Assembly (NCBI GenBank): GCA_009772925.1
Contig: WOUQ01000006.1
Coordinates: 62,001-126,000 of the forward strand
Direction: 5' to 3'
Source: a bacterium
GTDB lineage: Bacteria > Pseudomonadota > Gammaproteobacteria > Burkholderiales > Thiobacillaceae
DNA: 64,000 bases
Shown: positions 11,994-22,157 of the stretch, piece after piece
How positions within the stretch are numbered: position 1 is the stretch's first letter
How the letters are laid out: the number at the start of each line of letters is the position of its first letter
Notes under the pieces: model-generated
What the model was told of the DNA's origin: nothing
Database searches by the model: none
The model's input: only the letters and a program-made list of their open reading frames with translations
Program-made: the position numbers and the translations under genes

Positions 11994-12707
11994 ATGAAAT
12001 CTTTGATCTCTGCGCTGGTACTCGCCGGCTTGTTGGCTGGTTGTGCGGATACCGCGACGGTGGCCAGCATCGAGGACCGGGCGGTGCCCAGCAAGGATGC
12101 GGCGAAGCCCTCCGCCACGTCGACCACTAGCGCGACCACCGCTCCGGGGGCCGCGACCACCGCCGCGGATGCCGCGAAACCAGCCGGCAAGCCCACGTCC
12201 ATCGTGGAAACTCGACCCATGGTGGAACCGGATACCAAGGTGGCCAGCCTGGGTGCTAGCCAGGGGGTGGCCATCGGCCCCGATGGCAAGCCGCTTGCAG
12301 CCGCCGGACAGGCCGGCACAGCCGGGCCGGGTGCCGCGCCCGTGCTGGACCCGAAAAATCCCGCCAGTCCGCTGGCGCAGCGTGTCCTCCGCTTCGAGTA
12401 CGACAGTGCCGCCATCCGCGATGAATATCGCGCTCTGCTGGAGGCGCATGCGCAGTACCTGAAACAGGAAAAGGCGACCAAGACCATCCTGCAGGGCCAT
12501 GCCGACGAACGCGGCAGCCGCGAGTACAACCTGGCCCTCGGCCAGCGCCGCGCCGAAAGCGTGTACAAGGCCCTCAGCCTGTTGGGCGTGGCGGATGCGC
12601 AGATGGAGGCGGTTTCATTCGGCGAGGAAAAACCGGTGGCGGAAGGACATGACGAGGAGGCCTGGCAGCAGAACCGCCGTGTCGAGATCGTCTACGAAGG
12701 CGAATGA
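11994..12707 (+). CDS. pal: Peptidoglycan-associated lipoprotein Pal
   Basis: Outer-membrane lipoprotein that holds the outer membrane to peptidoglycan. The lipobox LLAGC (C17) follows a hydrophobic leader, and the OmpA-like domain contains FEYDSAAIRDEY and LQGHADERGSREYNLALGQR, including the diaminopimelate-binding Asp/Arg positions. At 237 residues it is longer than usual because of an Ala/Thr/Pro linker of about 100 residues (18-120). A strong AAGGAG lies upstream of the ATG. It overlaps cpoB by four bases. Confidence 0.95.
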   Translation: MKSLISALVLAGLLAGCADTATVASIEDRAVPSKDAAKPSATSTTSATTAPGAATTAADAAKPAGKPTSIVETRPMVEPDTKVASLGASQGVAIGPDGKPLAAAGQAGTAGPGAAPVLDPKNPASPLAQRVLRFEYDSAAIRDEYRALLEAHAQYLKQEKATKTILQGHADERGSREYNLALGQRRAESVYKALSLLGVADAQMEAVSFGEEKPVAEGHDEEAWQQNRRVEIVYEGE

Positions 12708-13573
12708 TCCCCCGCGCCCTTTCATTCACCCGCCTGTGCGCGCTGGCCTGCGCCGCCTCGCTGCCGTGCGCGCCCGCCTGGGCGGGGCCGGCCGAGGATG
12801 CCCTGGCCCAGGCCACGGAACTGCGCAGGATGTTGATCAGCCAGGATGAGCGCCTCGCCCGCCTGGAAAAACAGCTGCACAGCCAGGGTCTCCTGAATCT
12901 GCTCAATCAGGTGGAAACCTTGAAGGCCGAGGTGGCCCGCCTGCGCGGCAGCCAGGAAGAACAGACCTATCGCCTGGATAACGCCGACAAGCGCGCGCGC
13001 GAGCTGTTCGCGGACTTCGACGGACGCATCAAGGAACTGGCCAGCCGTCCCGCGGCGGCGCCGGCCGACGCCATCCGCCTGCAGGTTTCCCAGTCCCTGG
13101 CGCCGACTGCCACGCCTCTTGCCGTCACTCCACCCGCTGCCACGGCGCCCGCTGCGGCGCTCACCCCGGTGACGGCGACACCCGCGACGCAGGATGGCGA
13201 GGCGGAGACGCGCGCCTACACCAGCGCCCATGCCCTGGTTAGATCAGGCAAGTACAAGGATGCGGTGGCCGCCTTCCAGACCTTCCTGAAACAGTATCCC
13301 GAGGGTTCGCTCGCGGCCAATGCCTTGTACTGGACCGGGGTCTCCTACGCCGCACTGTCGGATTTCGCTAGCGCCCTGACCAGTTATCAGCGTTTGCTGA
13401 AGGATTTCCCCTCGGATCCCAAGGTGCCCGACACCATGCTGTCCCTGGCGCGCGCGCAAGTGCAACTCAACCAGCCCGAACAGGCGCGTGCCACGCTGGA
13501 GCAGCTCATCGGCGCGCATCCCCAGAGCCGTGCGGCGGAAGGGGGCAAGAGGCTTCTGGCGACGCTGAAGTGA
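12704..13573 (+). CDS. cpoB: Cell division coordinator CpoB (YbgF)
   Basis: Periplasmic protein that links Tol-Pal to peptidoglycan synthase activity. It has a signal peptide (ALACAASLPCAPAWA), an N-terminal coiled coil (ELRRMLISQDERLARLEKQL, then LLNQVETLKAEVARL), a Pro/Ala/Thr linker and C-terminal TPR repeats (YTSAHALVRSGKYKDAVAAF; NALYWTGVSYAALSDFASAL). Length 289 residues. It sits in the standard place after pal and is coupled to queE. Confidence 0.93.
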   Translation: MIPRALSFTRLCALACAASLPCAPAWAGPAEDALAQATELRRMLISQDERLARLEKQLHSQGLLNLLNQVETLKAEVARLRGSQEEQTYRLDNADKRARELFADFDGRIKELASRPAAAPADAIRLQVSQSLAPTATPLAVTPPAATAPAAALTPVTATPATQDGEAETRAYTSAHALVRSGKYKDAVAAFQTFLKQYPEGSLAANALYWTGVSYAALSDFASALTSYQRLLKDFPSDPKVPDTMLSLARAQVQLNQPEQARATLEQLIGAHPQSRAAEGGKRLLATLK

Positions 13574-14226
13574 TGTCTCCGCCGGACACGCGGCTGCGCA
13601 TCACGGAAATCTTCCTGTCGCTGCAGGGTGAGGCCAGTCGGGTGGGATTGCCGACGGTGTTCATCCGCCTGACCGGCTGCCCCCTGCGTTGCGGGTATTG
13701 CGATACCGAGTACGCCTTCCAGGGCGGCGAATGGATGGATGTCACTGCCATCCTCGGGCGCGTGCGCGCGCATCGCACCCGCCATGTCACCGTTACCGGT
13801 GGCGAGCCCCTGGCGCAGAAGCCCTGTTGCGACCTGCTGCGCGTCCTCTGCGACGCGGGGCTGGAGGTCTCTCTGGAAACCAGCGGTGCCCTCGACATCT
13901 CCGGCGTCGATGCACGGGTCGCGCGCATCATCGATGTGAAGACGCCGGGCTCGGGGGAGGTGGCGCGTAATCACTGGGCCAATATCGAGTGGCTGACTCC
14001 ACGCGACGAGGTGAAATTCGTGCTGACGGACGAGGCGGACTATGCGTGGGCGCGCGAACGCCTGGCCGAACACGGCCTCGCGGCGCGCTGTCCGGTGCTG
14101 TTCTCCCCGGCCTGGGGCAGGCTGGATGCCGCGCGGCTCGCGGAATGGGTGCTGCGGGATGGTCTGGACGTGCGCGTGCAGGTGCAATTGCACAAGCTGT
14201 TGTGGGGGCAGGAGCCGGGGCGATGA
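13573..14226 (+). CDS. queE: 7-carboxy-7-deazaguanine synthase QueE
   Basis: Radical SAM enzyme that converts 6-carboxytetrahydropterin to 7-carboxy-7-deazaguanine in queuosine synthesis. The [4Fe-4S] motif is C-x3-C-x2-C (C36, C40, C43 in [16 protein letters not shown]), and the SAM-binding motif is [11 protein letters not shown]. The product is 217 residues. The start is either ATG 13573 or the adjacent GTG 13570, both overlapping the cpoB stop. Its TGA overlaps the queC ATG, making a queE-queC pair. Confidence 0.94.
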   Translation: MSPPDTRLRITEIFLSLQGEASRVGLPTVFIRLTGCPLRCGYCDTEYAFQGGEWMDVTAILGRVRAHRTRHVTVTGGEPLAQKPCCDLLRVLCDAGLEVSLETSGALDISGVDARVARIIDVKTPGSGEVARNHWANIEWLTPRDEVKFVLTDEADYAWARERLAEHGLAARCPVLFSPAWGRLDAARLAEWVLRDGLDVRVQVQLHKLLWGQEPGR

Positions 14227-14897
14227 GGCCGCGCGCGGTGGTGCTGCTGTCGGGCGGCCTGGATTCGGCCACGACCCTCGCCATTGCCCGCCGCGACGAT
14301 TACGACTGCCATGCCCTCAGCCTGGATTATGGCCAGCGCCACCACGCCGAGCTGGACGCGGCCCGCACCGTCGCCGCCCAACTGGGGGCGGTGGAGCATC
14401 GCATCATGCGCCTGGACATGGGGCCTTACACGGGGTCCGCCCTGACCGATCCCGGTATCGCAGTGCCGGAGACGTCCGCGCCGGGCATTCCCGTCACCTA
14501 CGTGCCGGCGCGCAACACCATCATGCTGGCTCTGGCCCTGGGCTGGGCCGAGGTGCTGGACGCGGAGGCCATTCACATCGGTGTCAACGCGCTTGATTAC
14601 TCCGGCTATCCTGACTGCCGTCCGGCTTTCATCGACGCCTTCCAGAACCTGGCGGATGTTGCCACGCGGCGGGCCGTGGAGGGGCGCCGCATCGAAATCC
14701 GGGCGCCGCTGATCCACCTGTCGAAGGCGCAGATCATCCGCCTGGGCGCGGGGCTGGGGGTGGATTACGGCCTCACCGTGTCGTGCTACCAGGCCAGCGC
14801 CTCCGGCCTGGCCTGCGGACGCTGCGATTCCTGCCGCCTGCGCCGCCAGGGTTTCGAGCAGGCGGGCATCCCGGATCCCACCCGTTACCTCGTCTGA
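14223..14897 (+). CDS. queC: 7-cyano-7-deazaguanine (preQ0) synthase QueC
   Basis: ATP-dependent ligase that turns 7-carboxy-7-deazaguanine into preQ0. The 224-residue product shows the PP-loop SGGLDS at residues 10-15, [22 protein letters not shown], and the zinc-site cysteines in SCYQ ... [14 protein letters not shown] 14223 overlaps the queE stop; longer upstream frames belong to the wrong frame over queE. Confidence 0.96.
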   Translation: MRPRAVVLLSGGLDSATTLAIARRDDYDCHALSLDYGQRHHAELDAARTVAAQLGAVEHRIMRLDMGPYTGSALTDPGIAVPETSAPGIPVTYVPARNTIMLALALGWAEVLDAEAIHIGVNALDYSGYPDCRPAFIDAFQNLADVATRRAVEGRRIEIRAPLIHLSKAQIIRLGAGLGVDYGLTVSCYQASASGLACGRCDSCRLRRQGFEQAGIPDPTRYLV

Positions 14898-14969
14898 GCG
14901 GCTCATGATGACCCTGAATTTGGCTCATAATCCCGCCCCAGGCATCGTCCCACCCACAGGAGACCAAGG

Positions 14970-16064
14970 ATGAATTACGTGGAAAACCCCGCAGTGCTCG
15001 TTGCCTGGCTGGGATTCTTTCTGGCCCTTGTATTCGGCTATGTGGCGAACAAGACCAGCTTCTGCACCATGGGCGCTGTTTCCGACGTGGTGAACATGGG
15101 GGACTGGGGCCGCATGCGGGCCTGGCTCTTGGGTATCGCGGTGGCTCTCCTGGGTGCCAATCTGCTGGCCTTCTTCGGTTACCTCGATCTCGGTCAAACC
15201 ATCTACACCCGCGGCACGGTGCACTGGATGGCGGCCTTGGTCGGCGGACTGACCTTCGGTGTGGGCATGACCCTGGCCGGCGGCTGCGGGCAGCGCACCC
15301 TGGTCCGACTGGGCGGGGGGAATCTGAAATCCGTGGTGGTGTTCATGTTCTTGGGTTACACCGCCCTGGTGACCATGAACGGTATCCTGCGCCATGTGGT
15401 GGACGGCACCCTGCGCGCTGAACCCTTCACTATCCATCTGGACGGGCTGCAGACGCTCCCCGCGGTACTGGGACTGGCGGACAAGGTCTCGCAGCTGTCC
15501 GTCGGGGTGATTCTTGCGCTGGCGATCCTGGCCTTCGTATTCGCCAGCCGCGAGTTCCGCGAGAACCGCGACAACATCCTCGCCGGCATCGTGGTCGGTC
15601 TGGTGGTCGCCGCCGGCTGGTATGTCACCGGCCATCTCGGATTCTCGGAAAACGAATTCATGGAGCGCGCCTACGTCGGCACGGATTCGAAGCTGGCCGA
15701 ATCGATGACTTTCGTCGGTCCCCTGGCCTATACCATGGACCTCTGGGCCTACTGGCGCGACAAGCACGTCACCTTCGCGGTGGCCTGCGTATTCGGCGTG
15801 GTGGTGGGGTCCTTCCTCTACTCCGTGTTCAATCACAGCTTCCGCTGGGAGTACTTCAATTCGCCCCAGGACATGTTCCGGCATCTGGTCGGCGCCGTGC
15901 TCATGGGCTTCGGTGGCATCACCGCCATGGGGTGCACCATCGGCCAGGCGGTCACCGGAGTGTCGACTTTATCCATCAGTTCGTTCATTGTTTTCTTCGG
16001 CATCGTCGCCGGCGCGGCTCTCACCATGAAAATTCAGTATTATTTGATGATGCGTGAAGCCTGA
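14970..16064 (+). CDS. YeeE/YedE family permease, TsuA-like (sulfur-compound transport)
   Basis: Polytopic membrane protein, 364 residues, about nine or ten hydrophobic segments. Three cysteine-bearing motifs match the YeeE/YedE (DUF395) family in which TsuA imports thiosulfate: KTSFCTMGAVSD (C32), LAGGCGQRTLVR (C106) and AMGCTIGQAVTG near residue 310. Inference: it moves thiosulfate, or another reduced sulfur species or sulfane donor. GGAG lies upstream of the ATG. The redoxin gene follows 82 bases later. Confidence 0.85.
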   Translation: MNYVENPAVLVAWLGFFLALVFGYVANKTSFCTMGAVSDVVNMGDWGRMRAWLLGIAVALLGANLLAFFGYLDLGQTIYTRGTVHWMAALVGGLTFGVGMTLAGGCGQRTLVRLGGGNLKSVVVFMFLGYTALVTMNGILRHVVDGTLRAEPFTIHLDGLQTLPAVLGLADKVSQLSVGVILALAILAFVFASREFRENRDNILAGIVVGLVVAAGWYVTGHLGFSENEFMERAYVGTDSKLAESMTFVGPLAYTMDLWAYWRDKHVTFAVACVFGVVVGSFLYSVFNHSFRWEYFNSPQDMFRHLVGAVLMGFGGITAMGCTIGQAVTGVSTLSISSFIVFFGIVAGAALTMKIQYYLMMREA

Positions 16065-16146
16065 TCCGAATGTCCTATTCAAGGGGTCTGGAGCACTGCC
16101 GATAATCAATACGGGTGTGCGCGCGGTGAGATGGAAAGGAACATGA

Positions 16147-16824
16147 ATGCATAAGTTGCTGGGTGTGTGGCTGATCGGCTTCGCATCGCTGCTGTCCGGT
16201 CCGGCGCTGGCCTCCGAGGAGCCGACCAAGGCCATCAATTTCGAGTTTACCGACGTCGAGGGCAACAGCTTCAAGCTTTCCGACTTCAAGGGAAAATGGG
16301 TCCTGGTGAATTTCTGGGCGCCCTGGTGCCCGTTGTGCTGGGTCGAAGTGCCGACCCTCAACGAGTTGAACAAGCGCAAGGACTTCGTGGTGATCGGCGT
16401 GGGCCTCGACTACGGTCCCGACGCCAACGTGGTCAAGGAAACCGCCAAACGCCACAACATCGATTTCCACGCCATCGTCGCCGGTGGCGCCCGCCGCAAT
16501 CCCGACAGCCCGTTCCGACAGGTGGGCCCGGTGGACTTCTACCCCACCTCCTACGTCTACGATCCAGACGGCGAAATCGTCATGTTCATTCCCGGCCAGG
16601 TGCGCATGAACAGGATTCTTGCCTTCATGGATGACTACAGGAACAAGCAAACCAAGCTTGCCGCCGGCAAGGCGGAACCGCGTCAGGGTCCGTCGCCCAT
16701 CCAGGAAGTCAGCCACAGCAAGCCGCAGCCCAAGACCACCGCGCCGCGTAGCGATAAACCCGCCGCGAAGCCGCAGGCGCCTGCGCCGGCGCCGGCAGGC
16801 AAGCCGAGAACCGTCACCTATTGA
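16147..16824 (+). CDS. TlpA/ResA-like periplasmic thiol-disulfide redoxin
   Basis: Secreted thioredoxin-fold protein, 225 residues. A signal peptide (VWLIGFASLLSGPALA, cut near residue 22) is followed by the redoxin domain with active site WAPWCPLCW (C61, C64) and the cis-Pro region near VDFYPTSYVYD. The last 50 residues are Lys/Pro/Ala-rich, with no domain. Position right after the TsuA-like permease suggests handling of a periplasmic sulfur compound or keeping a partner's cysteines reduced; that link is inference. Confidence 0.85.
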   Translation: MHKLLGVWLIGFASLLSGPALASEEPTKAINFEFTDVEGNSFKLSDFKGKWVLVNFWAPWCPLCWVEVPTLNELNKRKDFVVIGVGLDYGPDANVVKETAKRHNIDFHAIVAGGARRNPDSPFRQVGPVDFYPTSYVYDPDGEIVMFIPGQVRMNRILAFMDDYRNKQTKLAAGKAEPRQGPSPIQEVSHSKPQPKTTAPRSDKPAAKPQAPAPAPAGKPRTVTY

Positions 16825-16836
16825 TGCATTTTCGGT

Positions 16837-16866
16837 TTGACCGGATCGGCGCGGGTCTGGAATAAT
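16837..16866 (+). promoter_or_regulatory. Sigma-70 promoter of the tRNA-Lys pair
   Basis: TTGACC (16837-16842) and AATAAT (16861-16866) are separated by 18 bases and end 14 bases before the first tRNA. Position and spacing fit a strong stable-RNA promoter. Confidence 0.7.
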
Positions 16867-16880
16867 CGCGCTCCTTTTAT

Positions 16881-16956
16881 GGGTCGGTAGCTCAGTTGGT
16901 AGAGCAGCGGACTTTTAATCCGTTGGTCGCGAGTTCGAGTCTCGCCCGACCTACCA
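16881..16956 (+). tRNA. tRNA-Lys (anticodon TTT)
   Basis: 76 bases folding as a complete cloverleaf. The acceptor stem GGGTCGG pairs with CCGACCT (first pair G-U), and a TAGCTCAGTTGGTAGAGCA D-arm is present. The anticodon arm is GCGGA-CTTTTAA-TCCGT with anticodon TTT, followed by a T-arm with GTTCGAGTC. CCA is encoded. Decodes AAA and AAG. Confidence 0.97.
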
Positions 16957-16959
16957 TTC

Positions 16960-17035
16960 GGGTTGTTAGCTCAGTTGGTAGAGCAGCGGACTCTTAATCC
17001 GTAGGTCCACAGTTCGAATCTGTGACAACCCACCA
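16960..17035 (+). tRNA. tRNA-Lys (anticodon CTT)
   Basis: 76 bases, beginning three bases after the first tRNA. The acceptor stem GGGTTGT pairs with ACAACCC; the anticodon loop is CTCTTAA in a GCGGA/TCCGT stem, so the anticodon is CTT. T-loop TTCGAAT, with encoded CCA. The D-arm is identical to the first tRNA, indicating duplication followed by divergence of the stems and anticodon. Confidence 0.97.
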
Positions 17036-17041
17036 GCAACC

Positions 17042-17070
17042 AAGGGTTTGGCTCGCGCCAAACCCTTTTC
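17042..17070 (+). terminator. Intrinsic terminator after the tRNA-Lys pair
   Basis: A perfect 11-base-pair hairpin (AAGGGTTTGGC, loop TCGC, GCCAAACCCTT) runs directly into TTC. The T-run is short, but the stem and its position 6 bases after the second tRNA fit transcription termination. Confidence 0.75.
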
Positions 17071-17095
17071 ATTTCAGGGCCACAAGCTTCTCGGC

Positions 17096-17124
17096 TTGAC
17101 CCGGCGAGGCGCAATCGCTAGTGT
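17096..17124 (+). promoter_or_regulatory. Sigma-70 promoter for ilvB
   Basis: TTGACC (17096-17101) and TAGTGT (17119-17124) lie 17 bases apart. The predicted transcript starts near 17131, about 28 bases before the ilvB ATG, which leaves no room for a leader-peptide attenuator. Confidence 0.6.
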
Positions 17125-17158
17125 TTCAGCCTTTTCTGATAAACAAGAATTGCTCGCC

Positions 17159-18868
17159 ATGGCCGACATGGAATTGACCGGAGCGGAGATCGTGGTCCGC
17201 TGCTTGCGCGACGAAGGCGTCAGGCACATCTTTGGGTACCCGGGTGGCGCGGTACTCAATATCTACGACGAGATCTACAAGCAGAAGGACTTCCAGCACA
17301 TTCTCGTGCGCCATGAGCAGGCCGCCGTGCATGCCGCCGACGCCTATGCGCGCTGCACCGGCCAGGTCGGTGTGGCCCTGGTGACCTCCGGGCCGGGTGC
17401 GACGAATGCGGTGACCGGCATCGCCACCGCCTACATGGACTCCATTCCCATGGTGGTGATCACCGGCCAGGTACCCACCGCCGCCATCGGCCAGGATGCC
17501 TTCCAGGAAGTCGATACCGTCGGCATCACCCGGCCCTGCGTGAAGCACAACTTCCTGGTCAAGGACGTGAAGGAACTGGCTTCCACCATCAAGAAGGCTT
17601 TCTACATCGCCGCGACCGGCCGTCCCGGCCCGGTGGTGGTGGACGTCCCCAAGGACGTCACCCAGCACAAGTGCGCGTATGCCTATCCGAAGAGCGTGAC
17701 CATGCGCTCCTACAACCCCACCAGCAAGGGGCACGCGGGCCAGATCAAGAAGGCCGCGCAGATGCTGCTGGAAGCCAAGCGGCCCATCCTCTACACGGGC
17801 GGTGGTGTGGTGCTGGGCAACGCTGCGGAGCAGGTCACCGAACTGGCCCGCCTGCTGGGCTATCCGGTCACCAACACCCTGATGGGCCTGGGTGGCTATC
17901 CCTCGCCCGATCCCCTGTTCCTGGGCATGCTGGGCATGCATGGCACCATCGAGGCCAACATGGCCATGCAGCACTGCGACGTGCTGCTGGCGGTGGGCGC
18001 CCGCTTCGACGACCGCGTGGTGGGCAATCCCAAGCACTTCGCCAAGGAGGCCCACCGCATCATCCACATCGACGTGGATCCGTCCTCCATCTCCAAGCGC
18101 GTGCGGGTGGACGTGCCCATCGTCGGCGAGGTCGGCCAGGTGCTAGACGAGATCATCAAGCTCATCAAGGCCGGCAAGGAGAAGCCCGATCAGCAGGCGC
18201 TCAAGGCCTGGTGGGCGCAGATCGAGCTGTGGCGTTCCCAGGACTGCCTCAAGTACGACCGCTCCGCTCCCGTCATCAAGCCCCAGTTCGTGGTGGAGAA
18301 GCTCTACGAGGTGACGGGCGGCGACGCCTACGTCACCTCCGACGTCGGCCAGCACCAGATGTGGGCGGCGCAGTACTACAAGTTCGCCAAGCCGCGCCGC
18401 TGGATCAACTCCGGCGGCCTCGGCACCATGGGCTTCGGCCTGCCCGCCGCCATGGGTGTGCAGAAGGCCCATCCCGACGCGGTGGTGGCCTGCATCACCG
18501 GCGAAGGCAGCATCCAGATGAACATCCAGGAACTGTCCACCTGCAAGGAATTCAATCTGCCCCTCAAGATCATCCTGCTCAACAACGGTTACCTGGGTAT
18601 GGTGCGCCAGTGGCAGGAGTTCTTCTACGAGGAGCGTTACGCCGAGTCCTACATGACCTCCCTGCCAGACTTCGTCAAGCTGGCCGAGGCCTACGGCCAT
18701 GTTGGCATGACCATCGAGAAGCCCGAGGACGTGGAGCCCGCCCTGCGCGAAGCCTTCGGCAAATACAAGGACCGCCTGGTGTTCCTCAACTTCCTCACCG
18801 ACCCCCGCGAGAACGTGTTTCCCATGATTCCCGCCGGCAAGGGCCTGTCCGAGATGATCCTGGTGTAA
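17159..18868 (+). CDS. ilvB: Acetolactate synthase, large (catalytic) subunit
   Basis: Thiamine-diphosphate enzyme that condenses pyruvate with pyruvate or 2-oxobutyrate, the first shared step of valine/isoleucine/leucine synthesis. The 569-residue product has the catalytic Glu region HEQAAVHAADAYAR, LVTSGPGATN, FAD-domain ARFDDRVVGN and the ThDP motif ITGEGSIQMN ... LNNGYLGMVRQWQ. I chose ATG 17159 (MADMELTGAE); the frame is open further upstream, but that part overlaps the promoter. ilvN follows after 10 bases. Confidence 0.95.
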   Translation: MADMELTGAEIVVRCLRDEGVRHIFGYPGGAVLNIYDEIYKQKDFQHILVRHEQAAVHAADAYARCTGQVGVALVTSGPGATNAVTGIATAYMDSIPMVVITGQVPTAAIGQDAFQEVDTVGITRPCVKHNFLVKDVKELASTIKKAFYIAATGRPGPVVVDVPKDVTQHKCAYAYPKSVTMRSYNPTSKGHAGQIKKAAQMLLEAKRPILYTGGGVVLGNAAEQVTELARLLGYPVTNTLMGLGGYPSPDPLFLGMLGMHGTIEANMAMQHCDVLLAVGARFDDRVVGNPKHFAKEAHRIIHIDVDPSSISKRVRVDVPIVGEVGQVLDEIIKLIKAGKEKPDQQALKAWWAQIELWRSQDCLKYDRSAPVIKPQFVVEKLYEVTGGDAYVTSDVGQHQMWAAQYYKFAKPRRWINSGGLGTMGFGLPAAMGVQKAHPDAVVACITGEGSIQMNIQELSTCKEFNLPLKIILLNNGYLGMVRQWQEFFYEERYAESYMTSLPDFVKLAEAYGHVGMTIEKPEDVEPALREAFGKYKDRLVFLNFLTDPRENVFPMIPAGKGLSEMILV

Positions 18869-18878
18869 GGGAAGAATC

Positions 18879-19370
18879 ATGCGACATATCATTTCCCTGC
18901 TGATGGAAAACGAATCCGGCGCGCTTTCCCGGGTTTCCGGCCTGTTCTCGGCGCGCGGCTACAACATCGAGTCCCTCACCGTGGCGCCCACCGAGGACGC
19001 CACCCTGTCGCGCATGACCATCGTCACGCGGGGCTCCGACGATGTCATCGAGCAGATCACCAAACAGCTCAACAAGCTCATCGACATCGTCAAGGTGCAG
19101 GACCTGACCGATGGTAGCCACATTGAGCGCGAGCTCATGCTGGTGAAGGTGCGCGCCAGCGGCGAGATGCGCGAGGAATTGAAGCGCATGGCCGACATCT
19201 TCCGCGGCCATATCCTCGACGTGTCGGACAAGACCTACACCATCGAACTGACCGGCCCAGGGACCAAGCTGGACGCCTTCCTCGCCGCCATCGATCCCGC
19301 CGCCATCCTGGAAACCGTGCGCACTGGCGCCTCCGGCATCGGTCGCGGCGACCGCATCATGAAGATTTGA
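18879..19370 (+). CDS. ilvN: Acetolactate synthase, small (regulatory) subunit
   Basis: ACT-domain subunit that gives valine feedback control to IlvB. 163 residues: the N-terminal ACT domain starts MRHIISLLMENESGALSRVS with GYNIESLTVAPTED, and the C-terminal half contains ILDVSDKTYTIELTG. Length and opening are typical of the IlvH/IlvN family (often named ilvH). It is ten bases after ilvB. Confidence 0.95.
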   Translation: MRHIISLLMENESGALSRVSGLFSARGYNIESLTVAPTEDATLSRMTIVTRGSDDVIEQITKQLNKLIDIVKVQDLTDGSHIERELMLVKVRASGEMREELKRMADIFRGHILDVSDKTYTIELTGPGTKLDAFLAAIDPAAILETVRTGASGIGRGDRIMKI

Positions 19371-19374
19371 ATAG

Positions 19375-20496
<1,122 letters not shown>

Positions 20497-20503
20497 GCGG
20501 GTG

Positions 20504-20596
20504 GCTCGTGGCCTGTAGCTTGTAGCTGAATTTCAGCGCGCCGAAGGCGCGGAAGAATAAGCTACCCGCTACGAGCTACCGTCTACCAGCTACCTT
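20504..20596. repeat. GTAGCT-type palindromic repeat (ilvC-psd gap)
   Basis: The left arm GTGGCTCGTGGCCTGTAGC and its continuation TTGTAGCTG is mirrored by AAGCTACCCGCTACGAGC and TACCGTCTACCAGCTACC. At the centre is a small hairpin CGCGCC-GAA-GGCGCG. The GAA-loop centre resembles the GCCGC-GAA-GCGGC centre of the valS repeat, suggesting one class of element with different arm words. Confidence 0.65.
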
Positions 20597-20601
20597 TGAC
20601 C

Positions 20602-21255
20602 ATGCACCCCACCAAAGCCCCCTGGCCCCATCCCCTCATCGCCCGCGAGGGCTGGCCGTTCCTGGTCGGCGCCCTGCTCGCGGCCCTGGTTGTCACCTGG
20701 CTCGCCGGCTGGGCCTGGGCGGCGCCGTTGTGGATCATCGCGGTTTTCGTTCTCCAGTTCTTCCGCGATCCGGCTCGGGTAGTGCCCATTGGTGAAGATC
20801 TGGTGCTGTCCCCCGCCGACGGCCGCATCGTCGCGGTGGAGGAGACCGACGACCCCTGGCTGAAGCGCCGGGCCCTGAAGATCAGCGTGTTCATGAACGT
20901 GTTCAACGTGCATTCCAACCGGGCGCCGGTGGATGGCGAGGTCAAGGGACGCTGGTACAACCCGGGCAAGTTCGTCAATGCCGACCTGGCCAAGGCCTCC
21001 ACCGAGAACGAGCGCAACGCGGTGTGGTTCCGCACGCCGGCCGGCAAGGACGTCACCAGCGTCCAGGTCGCCGGCCTGATCGCCCGCCGCATTCTCTGCT
21101 ACGTGGAACCGGGCGCCCAGCTCAAGCGCGGCGAGCGCTACGGCTTCATCCGCTTCGGTTCGCGGGTCGACGTCTACCTGCCCACCGACGCGAAGCCCCG
21201 TGTGGCCCTGGGCGACAAGGTTCGGGCTGCCAGCGACGTGCTCGCCCAGTTCTGA
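20602..21255 (+). CDS. psd: Phosphatidylserine decarboxylase proenzyme (short form)
   Basis: Makes phosphatidylethanolamine from phosphatidylserine using a pyruvoyl group formed by self-cleavage. 217 residues: membrane segment [52 protein letters not shown], and the cleavage site RFGSRVD (between Gly and Ser near residue 190). I chose the ATG at 20602; a TTG at 20596 is also possible. It is followed after two bases by pssA, which makes its substrate. Confidence 0.94.
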   Translation: MHPTKAPWPHPLIAREGWPFLVGALLAALVVTWLAGWAWAAPLWIIAVFVLQFFRDPARVVPIGEDLVLSPADGRIVAVEETDDPWLKRRALKISVFMNVFNVHSNRAPVDGEVKGRWYNPGKFVNADLAKASTENERNAVWFRTPAGKDVTSVQVAGLIARRILCYVEPGAQLKRGERYGFIRFGSRVDVYLPTDAKPRVALGDKVRAASDVLAQF

Positions 21256-21257
21256 GC

Positions 21258-22055
21258 ATGCACGACATGACGCCCGGTCCCGATCGGGAACCGGATCCCG
21301 GTGAAGAAGGCCTGAGCGCCAAACCGCGCCGTCGCGGCATCTTCCTGCTGCCTAACCTGTTCACCACCGGTGCCCTGTTCGCCGGCTTCTTCGCCATCGT
21401 GCAGGGCATGAACGGCCGCTTCGAAATGGCCGCCGTGGCGATCTTCATCGCCATGATCCTGGACGGCCTGGATGGCCGGGTGGCGCGCATGACCAACACC
21501 CAGTCCGCCTTCGGCGCCGAATACGACTCCCTGTCCGACATGGTCTCCTTCGGCGTCGCCCCGGCCCTGGTCATGTACAGCTTCGCCCTGCAGGACATGG
21601 GCAAGCTGGGCTGGATCGCCGCCTTTGTCTATTGCGTCGGCGCCGCCCTGCGCCTGGCCCGCTTCAACACCATGTTGGCGGTACAGGACAAGCGCTGGTT
21701 CATGGGCCTGCCCAGCCCGGCGGCGGCGACTCTGGTGGCCGGCTTCGTCTGGGTCATGGCGGACAACCGCGTGCAGGGTGACGAGGTAAGCTGGCTGGCC
21801 TGGGGGCTGACCCTGTTCGCCGGTCTCACCATGATCACCAGCCTGCGCTTCTACAGCGGCAAGGACATCAACCTGAAGAAGAGCGTGCCCTTCGTGATCA
21901 TCGTCCTGGTTGCGCTGGGTTTCGGTCTTGTCTCGGTGGACCCGCCCATCGTGCTGTTCCTGCTGCTGCTGGCTTATGGCCTGTCGGGCTATATCTACTG
22001 GCTGAAACGTCGTCTTACCCGGAAACGCCCGGATGCCTTGCCGAGCGAGAAATAG
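21258..22055 (+). CDS. pssA: CDP-diacylglycerol-serine O-phosphatidyltransferase
   Basis: Integral-membrane CDP-alcohol phosphotransferase that makes phosphatidylserine. The catalytic signature is DGLDGRVAR ... [14 protein letters not shown] (D-G-x2-A-R-x8-G-x3-D-x3-D pattern), here carried in the second membrane helix. About eight hydrophobic segments and a basic tail ([10 protein letters not shown]). The product is 265 residues. The ATG at 21258 lies just past the psd stop, so the two consecutive steps are encoded together. Confidence 0.94.
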   Translation: MHDMTPGPDREPDPGEEGLSAKPRRRGIFLLPNLFTTGALFAGFFAIVQGMNGRFEMAAVAIFIAMILDGLDGRVARMTNTQSAFGAEYDSLSDMVSFGVAPALVMYSFALQDMGKLGWIAAFVYCVGAALRLARFNTMLAVQDKRWFMGLPSPAAATLVAGFVWVMADNRVQGDEVSWLAWGLTLFAGLTMITSLRFYSGKDINLKKSVPFVIIVLVALGFGLVSVDPPIVLFLLLLAYGLSGYIYWLKRRLTRKRPDALPSEK

Positions 22056-22066
22056 CTGTTTATATT
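22038..22066 (+). promoter_or_regulatory. Sigma-70 promoter for leuA leader and leuA
   Basis: TTGCCG (22038-22043) and TATATT (22061-22066) are exactly 17 bases apart. The -35 lies inside the end of pssA. Expected transcription start is about 22073, right at the ATG of the leader ORF at 22074. Confidence 0.65.
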
Positions 22067-22073
22067 CGGCTCC

Positions 22074-22157
22074 ATGCGCGACGCCATCCCCAACGGCCAT
22101 TTCTTCTGTCTCGTGCGGCTTGCCACCCGGCTGCTGCTGCCCCCGCGCGGGCACTGA
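22074..22157 (+). CDS. Candidate leuA leader peptide (27 aa)
   Basis: A short ORF between the promoter and leuA. The translation ends [14 protein letters not shown], with three consecutive CTG leucine codons and two more leucines earlier, followed by a stop 80 bases before leuA. A leucine run in a short ORF ahead of leuA is the pattern of leucine-responsive attenuation. No Shine-Dalgarno is possible if transcription starts at about 22073, so translation may be leaderless. I do not see a classic T-tailed attenuator downstream, only the stem CCGCCC/GGGCGG at 22199-22217. Confidence 0.55.
   Translation: MRDAIPNGHFFCLVRLATRLLLPPRGH

Noticed and set aside
10530-12500. A 656-codon minus-strand frame opposite tolB and pal
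   Set aside because: Antisense to well-supported Tol-Pal genes; the composition is typical of shadow frames in GC-rich DNA.
16881-17035. The lysine tRNA pair as an integration site with a neighbouring island
   Set aside because: No integrase, no repeated tRNA 3' end and no foreign genes are seen nearby; the next gene is ilvB.
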